Shown here: in pieces, positions 51,109 through 56,722 of the stretch
How positions within the stretch are numbered: the first letter of the stretch is position 1
How the letters are laid out: every line of letters begins with the position of its first letter
Assembly: GCA_028290665.1 (NCBI GenBank)
Contig: JAQGJK010000020.1
Span: 1 to 56,722, forward strand
Origin: Devosia sp.
GTDB taxonomy: Bacteria; Pseudomonadota; Alphaproteobacteria; Rhizobiales; Devosiaceae
Direction of reading: 5' to 3'
DNA length: 56,722 bases
Program-made: the position numbers and the translations under genes
Notes under the pieces: model-generated
The model's database searches: none
Told to the model about the DNA's origin: nothing
What the model saw: the letters and a program-made list of their open reading frames with translations, nothing else

Positions 51109-52419
51109 ATGAAATTCACACCGCTCTTTCTGGGCGCGCTGGCCATGGGTATTTCTACAGCCCCCTTTGCGCAGACCACGACGCTGACCATCGCCACCGT
51201 CAACAATGGCGATATGGTTCGAATGCAGGGCCTGACCGCAGATTTTACCACCGCCAATCCGGACATTGCCCTGCAATGGGTGACGCTCGAGGAAAACGTC
51301 CTGCGTGAACGCGTCACCACCGACGTCGCCACCAAAGGCGGTCAGTTCGACGTCATGACCATCGGCACCTATGAAGTGCCGATCTGGGCCAAGAACGGCT
51401 GGCTCGTGCCGCTCGACAACCTCGGCGCTGATTATGACGTCGACGATCTGCTCCCCGCCATCCGCGGCGGCCTGTCGATGGACGGCAAGCTCTATGCCGC
51501 CCCCTTCTACGGCGAGTCGAGCTTCGTCATGTATCGCACCGACTTGATGGAAAAAGCCGGTCTGACCATGCCCGATGCTCCGACGTGGGACTTCATTGCC
51601 GAGGCCGCTCGGGCAATGACCGATCGCGCCAACGACATCAATGGCATTTGCCTCCGTGGCAAGGCAGGCTGGGGTGAAAACACGGCCTTCATCACCGCCA
51701 TGTCCAATTCGTTTGGCGCTCGCTGGTTCGATGAGACCTGGCATCCCCAGTTCGATCAGCCGGAATGGAAGAACACGCTGCAGTTCTACGTGGACCTGAT
51801 GACCGAAGCCGGCCCGGTGGGCGCCTCGTCCAACGGCTTCAACGAAAACCTGACGCTGTTCCAGCAGGGCAAATGCGGCATGTGGATCGACGCCACTGTC
51901 GCTGCGTCTTTCGTGACCAATCCTGCTGAATCCACCGTCGCCGACAAAGTGGGCTTCGCTCTTGCCCCCGATACCGGCATGGGCAAGCGCGGCAACTGGC
52001 TGTGGGCCTGGTCCCTCGCCATCCCGGCCGGCTCACAGAAAGTCGAAGCGGCGGAGAAGTTCATCGCTTGGGCAACCTCGAAAGCTTATCTCGAAATCGT
52101 CGCCGCCAAGGAAGGTTGGGCCAACGTTCCCCCGGGCACGCGTACCTCGCTCTATGCCAACCCCGAATACCAGGCTGCTGCGCCCTTCGCCAAGATGACG
52201 CTGGAGTCGATCAACGCCGCTGATCCTAACTCACCGACCGTCAAGCCGGTGCCCTATACCGGTGTCCAGTTCGTCGCGATCCCCGAATTCCAGGGTCTCG
52301 GCACCACGGTCGGCCAGATCTTCTCTGCTGCACTTGCCGGTCAGACCTCGGTCGATGACGCACTGGCACAGGCCCAGCAGGCCGCCGATCGCGAAATGCA
52401 GGCGGGCGGCTACTACTAA
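51109..52419 (+). CDS. smoE: Sorbitol/mannitol ABC transporter substrate-binding protein
   Basis: A 436-residue periplasmic binding protein, family 1 (Sec signal 1-21, FTPLFLGALAMGISTAPFA). TIATVNNGDMVRMQGLTADFTTANPDIAL, GTYEVPIWAKNGWLVPLDN, AAPFYGESSFVMYRTDLMEKAGL and GKCGMWIDATVAASFVTNPAES match SmoE-like proteins. GGGAGGA precedes the ATG. It starts smoEFGK-mtlK, which imports and oxidises sorbitol, mannitol or arabitol. Confidence 0.9.
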   Translation: MKFTPLFLGALAMGISTAPFAQTTTLTIATVNNGDMVRMQGLTADFTTANPDIALQWVTLEENVLRERVTTDVATKGGQFDVMTIGTYEVPIWAKNGWLVPLDNLGADYDVDDLLPAIRGGLSMDGKLYAAPFYGESSFVMYRTDLMEKAGLTMPDAPTWDFIAEAARAMTDRANDINGICLRGKAGWGENTAFITAMSNSFGARWFDETWHPQFDQPEWKNTLQFYVDLMTEAGPVGASSNGFNENLTLFQQGKCGMWIDATVAASFVTNPAESTVADKVGFALAPDTGMGKRGNWLWAWSLAIPAGSQKVEAAEKFIAWATSKAYLEIVAAKEGWANVPPGTRTSLYANPEYQAAAPFAKMTLESINAADPNSPTVKPVPYTGVQFVAIPEFQGLGTTVGQIFSAALAGQTSVDDALAQAQQAADREMQAGGYY

Positions 52420-52576
52420 GCGCCACCTCCCGGCGTATGGCCCGGCGGCAGTGCCGCTGGGTCACTTCGAGAGCAGCGGGCCGTCTCGCTCGCTGCTCTT
52501 TTCTGCCGGTACACGGCAAGACCTGCGGGCAATGTCCCGCGAACTCCGACAGACTTCAACAGGGGGGGTGAACGTC

Positions 52577-53449
52577 ATGGCTACCAAGCAAACGCGCTCG
52601 CTTGCGCGACTGATGATGGCGCCTTCAGTCGCCGCGCTCCTCGTCTGGATGGTCGTGCCGCTGGCCCTGACCATCTGGTTTTCCTTCCAGCGCTACCGGC
52701 TGACCAATCCGGCAATTTCCGGTTTTGCCGGCCTCTCCAATTTCTCGTTCTTCGTGACCGATCCGGCGTTCTGGCCGTCGATCGTCAACACCCTGATCCT
52801 CGTCCTCGGCGTGCTGCTGATCACTGTGGTGTTCGGCATCCTGTTCGCCCTGCTGCTCGATCAGCCAATGTGGGGTCAGGGGATCGTCCGTATCCTGATG
52901 ATCTCGCCATTCTTCGTCATGCCGCCCGTCGCCGCCGTGATCTGGAAGCACGAGTTGATGAACCCGCAATGGGGCGTCTTCGCCGAAATCGCCCGCTTCT
53001 TCGGGCAGGCGCCGGTCAACTGGCTCGGCAGCTATCCGTTATTCTCGGTCATCCTGATCGTCGCCTGGCAGTGGCTGCCGTTCGCGACGCTGATCCTGCT
53101 GACCGCGCTGCAATCCCTCAGCGAAGAGCAAAAGGAAGCTGCCGAAATGGACGGCGCCAACTTCGCCAACCGCTTTTACTACATCATCCTCCCCCACCTC
53201 GCCCGCGCCATCACTGTCGTGATCCTGATCCAGACGATCTACCTGCTCGGCGTCTATGCCGAAATCCAGATCACCACCGGCGGCGGTCCGGGCTTTGCCA
53301 GCACGAACTTGCCGTTTCTGATTTACAACACCGGCGTCAATGGCGGGAACATTGGCGCGGGTGCCGCCGGTGGTCTCATCGCCGTCGTCCTCGCCAACAT
53401 CGTCTCCATCTTCCTGATGCGCGCCGTGGGGAAGAATCTCGATGCGTGA
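52577..53449 (+). CDS. smoF: Polyol ABC transporter permease 1
   Basis: A 290-residue MalF-type permease with six helices and EAA loop EEQKEAAEMDGANFANRFYYIILPHLARAITVVIL. ATG at 52577 is preferred; AGGGGGGG lies at 52561-52567 and an in-frame GTG at 52568 is too close to it. The C-terminus TNLPFLIYNTGVNGGNIGAGAAG is typical of the family. A 188-bp gap with a palindromic repeat separates it from smoG, unlike the close spacing normal for this pair. Confidence 0.9.
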   Translation: MATKQTRSLARLMMAPSVAALLVWMVVPLALTIWFSFQRYRLTNPAISGFAGLSNFSFFVTDPAFWPSIVNTLILVLGVLLITVVFGILFALLLDQPMWGQGIVRILMISPFFVMPPVAAVIWKHELMNPQWGVFAEIARFFGQAPVNWLGSYPLFSVILIVAWQWLPFATLILLTALQSLSEEQKEAAEMDGANFANRFYYIILPHLARAITVVILIQTIYLLGVYAEIQITTGGGPGFASTNLPFLIYNTGVNGGNIGAGAAGGLIAVVLANIVSIFLMRAVGKNLDA

Positions 53450-53477
53450 GAACACCGATGCCACGATCAGCGCTGCA

Positions 53478-53601
53478 CACCCCTCACCCGGCTTGCTGCG
53501 CAATCCGACCTCTCCCCTGAGGGGAGAGGTGGTCCTCGACCTCGCCACTGCGACACCTCTCCACTCAGGGGAGAGGTCGGCCGCAGGTCGGGTGAGGGGT
53601 G
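53478..53601. mobile_element. Palindromic repeat element inserted in the polyol operon (MITE-like, family A)
   Basis: A 124-bp element with perfect 13-bp terminal inverted repeats CACCCCTCACCCG and CGGGTGAGGGGTG. It encloses two stem-loops: ACCTCTCCCC-TGA-GGGGAGAGGT (53508-53530) and ACCTCTCC...GGAGAGGT (53555-53577). The family-A core seen elsewhere in the window is present. It carries no coding potential and lies wholly between two co-transcribed permease genes. Confidence 0.6.
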
Positions 53602-53637
53602 AAACCACAAACGCATGCGCCCGAGGGAGCAACTGAC

Positions 53638-54462
53638 ATGGCCCGCGCCGTAACCCCCGCCCGCAAGGCCGGCATGACCATTCTCGCCTGGCTGGTCGCC
53701 CTGCTGATTTTCTTCCCGATTCTCTACACCATCATCACCAGCTTCAAGACCGAAGGCGAAGCGGCCGCCGGCTTCTCGCTGATCCCGTCCGGCACCATCG
53801 AGAGCTATATCGAGGTGTTCAGCCAGCGGGATTACTTCAAGCCGTTCTTCAACTCGGTGATCATCTCCGTCGGCTCGACCATCCTCGCGCTGCTGGTCGC
53901 CGTGCCGGCCGCCTGGGCCATGGCTTTCAGCCCCACCAAGCGCACCCGCGACGTGCTGATGTGGATGCTGTCGACCAAGATGATGCCAGCCGCCGGCGTC
54001 CTCGTGCCGATGTATCTGATCTTCCTCAACACCGGCATGCTCGACAAGCTGCACGGGCTGGTGCTGATCCTGACGCTGGTCAACCTGCCGATCGTCGTCT
54101 GGATGCTCTACACCTATTTCAAGGAAATCCCCGTCGATATCCTCGAAGCCGCGCGTATGGATGGCGCGACGCTCCCCAAGGAACTGATTTACGTGCTGCT
54201 GCCGATGGCGGTGCCCGGCATTGCTTCGACCCTGCTGCTCAACATCATCCTCGCGTGGAACGAAGCCTTCTGGACCATCCGGCTTACTGCCGTCGAAGCC
54301 GCGCCGCTGACCGCGTTCATCGCCTCGTTCTCCTCACCGCAAGGCCAGTTCCTTGCCAAGCTATCCGCCGCTTCGACGCTGGCGATCGCGCCCATCCTTC
54401 TGCTCGGCTGGTTCAGCCAGAAGCAGCTGGTGCGCGGTCTCACCTTCGGCGCGGTCAAATAA
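53638..54462 (+). CDS. smoG: Polyol ABC transporter permease 2
   Basis: A 274-residue MalG-type permease: [63 protein letters not shown] loop [33 protein letters not shown] chosen at 53638 (CGAGGGAGCAACTGAC upstream). ATPase follows 10 bp later. Confidence 0.91.
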   Translation: MARAVTPARKAGMTILAWLVALLIFFPILYTIITSFKTEGEAAAGFSLIPSGTIESYIEVFSQRDYFKPFFNSVIISVGSTILALLVAVPAAWAMAFSPTKRTRDVLMWMLSTKMMPAAGVLVPMYLIFLNTGMLDKLHGLVLILTLVNLPIVVWMLYTYFKEIPVDILEAARMDGATLPKELIYVLLPMAVPGIASTLLLNIILAWNEAFWTIRLTAVEAAPLTAFIASFSSPQGQFLAKLSAASTLAIAPILLLGWFSQKQLVRGLTFGAVK

Positions 54463-54472
54463 GGGGCATCAC

Positions 54473-55471
<999 letters not shown>

Positions 55472-55502
55472 TTGCCGCGCCCGTACCAGGATCGCCCCGC
55501 CG

Positions 55503-56722
55503 ATGAGTACCGCCCTATCCGCCGCCGCCCTCAGCAACCTGCCCAACGGTGTCGCCGGGCCGGCTTATGACCGCACGGCACTCACCGCCGGCATCCTGCA
55601 TTTCGGCGTCGGCAATTTCCACCGCGCTCACCAGGCGGTCTACCTCGACGATTTGTTCGCCCGTGGCCAGGATCACGACTGGGCGCTGGTCGGCGCCGGC
55701 GTCCGCCCGCCCGATATCGCCATGCGCGAAAAGCTAAAGGCCCAGGATTGGCTGACTACTGTCGTCGAACAGGAAGCCGATCACAGCAGCGCCCGCGTCA
55801 CCGCCGCGATGGTCGATTTCCTGCCCGTCGGCGACACCGAAGCGACACTCGCAAAGCTCGCCGACACTGCCATCCGCATCGTCTCGCTGACTGTGACCGA
55901 AGGCGGCTACTACATCGACCCGGCCAGCCAGCGTTTCGACACCACCCACCCTGACATCGCGGCCGACGCGGCTAACCCTGGTGCGCCCCGCACCGTCTTC
56001 GGCCTGATCCTCGCCGGCCTCAAACGCCGTCGTGACGCCGGCATCGTCCCGTTCACCGTGATGAGTTGCGACAACATCCCCGGCAATGGTCACGTCACGC
56101 AGAACGCCGTCATCGGCCTCGCCGAACTCTCCGACCCGGCACTCGCCGCCTGGGTCAAAGCCAACGTCGCCTTCCCCAACGGCATGGTCGACCGCATCAC
56201 CCCGGCGACCTCGTCTCGCGAAACGACGCTGTTGGCCGACAATTTCGGCATCGCGGACAATTGGCCGGTCTTCTGCGAAAGCTTTCGCCAATGGGTGCTA
56301 GAGGACAATTTCCCAGCCGGGCGCCCGGCGCTGGAAAAAGTCGGCGTCCAATTCGTCGAGGACGTCGCGCCCTACGAGCACATGAAGATCCGCATCCTCA
56401 ATGGCGGTCATGCCACCATTGCCTATCCGGCCGGCCTCATGGACATCCACTTCGTCCACGAGGCTATGGAAAACCGGCTGGTGTCCGATTTCTTAGCCAA
56501 GGTCGAGAGCGACGAGATCATCCCCGTCGTGCCGCCCGTGCCAGAGACCAATCTCGACGACTACTTCGCGCTCTGCCAGCGCCGCTTCGCCAATCCCAAG
56601 ATCGGCGACACCATCCGCCGCCTGGCGCTCGATGGCTCCAACCGACAACCCAAATTCATCATCCCCTCGGCCCTCGATCGTGTCAGCACCGGCCAATCCG
56701 CGAACGGCCTGGCCCTCGTTTC
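55503..56722 (+). CDS. mtlK: Mannitol 2-dehydrogenase / fructuronate reductase family (5' part, runs off window)
   Basis: At least 406 residues of a mannitol-dehydrogenase-family polyol oxidoreductase: LHFGVGNFHRAHQAVYLDDLF (NAD-binding), SLTVTEGGYYIDPASQRFDT, MSCDNIPGNGHVTQNAVIGLAEL, PNGMVDRITPATS, YEHMKIRILNGGHATIAYPAGLM. Typical members have about 490 residues, so roughly 85 are missing. It oxidises mannitol to fructose (or arabitol to xylulose). In Rhodobacter the order is smoEFGK-smoS-mtlK; here the dehydrogenase follows smoK directly, without smoS. Confidence 0.9.
   Translation, partial: MSTALSAAALSNLPNGVAGPAYDRTALTAGILHFGVGNFHRAHQAVYLDDLFARGQDHDWALVGAGVRPPDIAMREKLKAQDWLTTVVEQEADHSSARVTAAMVDFLPVGDTEATLAKLADTAIRIVSLTVTEGGYYIDPASQRFDTTHPDIAADAANPGAPRTVFGLILAGLKRRRDAGIVPFTVMSCDNIPGNGHVTQNAVIGLAELSDPALAAWVKANVAFPNGMVDRITPATSSRETTLLADNFGIADNWPVFCESFRQWVLEDNFPAGRPALEKVGVQFVEDVAPYEHMKIRILNGGHATIAYPAGLMDIHFVHEAMENRLVSDFLAKVESDEIIPVVPPVPETNLDDYFALCQRRFANPKIGDTIRRLALDGSNRQPKFIIPSALDRVSTGQSANGLALV

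Noticed and set aside
53478-53601. Rho-independent terminator between smoF and smoG
   Set aside because: The stems lack T-runs, occur as two hairpins within terminal inverted repeats, and the operon continues; a repeat insertion explains them better.

Overview
The window is GC-rich and compact, with tightly packed operons, SorC/GntR-controlled sugar ABC transporters of the ChvE-GguAB and SmoEFGK type, and families of short palindromic intergenic repeats. This points to a free-living alphaproteobacterium of the Hyphomicrobiales (Rhizobiales), possibly close to Devosia. That placement is inferred from gene content and was not tested. No tRNA, rRNA, CRISPR array or intact insertion sequence was seen.

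Layout. Positions 1-7864 hold a purine catabolism block. On the minus strand uraH, xdhA and xdhB overlap by 4 bp at each junction. A bifunctional puuE-uraD gene, a glutathione transferase, allantoicase (alc) and ureidoglycolate lyase (allA) lie on the plus strand. Together they take xanthine to glyoxylate and urea, except that no urate oxidase is visible. A divergent SRPBCC/ArsR pair sits inside this block. Positions 7979-18443 are accessory: a YbaY/META protein, a deaminase, a decayed outer-membrane barrel gene, a large RTX protein with a propeller-like N-terminus, a WYL regulator facing a VOC protein, an S66 peptidase, an azoreductase-like flavoprotein, three tandem very small membrane proteins, and a Tat-exported intradiol-dioxygenase-like protein.

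Positions 18612-28128 hold an RhlE-type helicase and then what I read as a compact stress regulon. An ECF sigma factor and NrsF-type anti-sigma face a Met-rich cysteine-repeat protein, a membrane cytochrome b and a Tat lipoprotein molybdopterin oxidoreductase. Near-identical promoter elements (GTAAC[C/G]-N16-CGAA) point in both directions. A ThuA protein, a methyltransferase/GtrA pair and a periplasmic 5'-nucleotidase follow. Positions 28289-31540 carry ThuA with two tandem paralogous Gfo/Idh/MocA dehydrogenases. Positions 31906-36958 carry an imelysin / di-heme / imelysin / DUF1513 operon that is probably iron related.

Positions 37993-44578 hold an ABC transporter, an alkaline-phosphatase-superfamily hydrolase and a sulfurtransferase behind a perfect Pho box, suggesting organophosphorus scavenging under phosphate limitation. 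Positions 44594-48586 are chvE-gguA-gguB. Positions 49026-56722 hold a GntR and a SorC regulator followed by smoEFGK and a mannitol dehydrogenase running off the window. A 124-bp palindromic repeat element has inserted between the two polyol permease genes.
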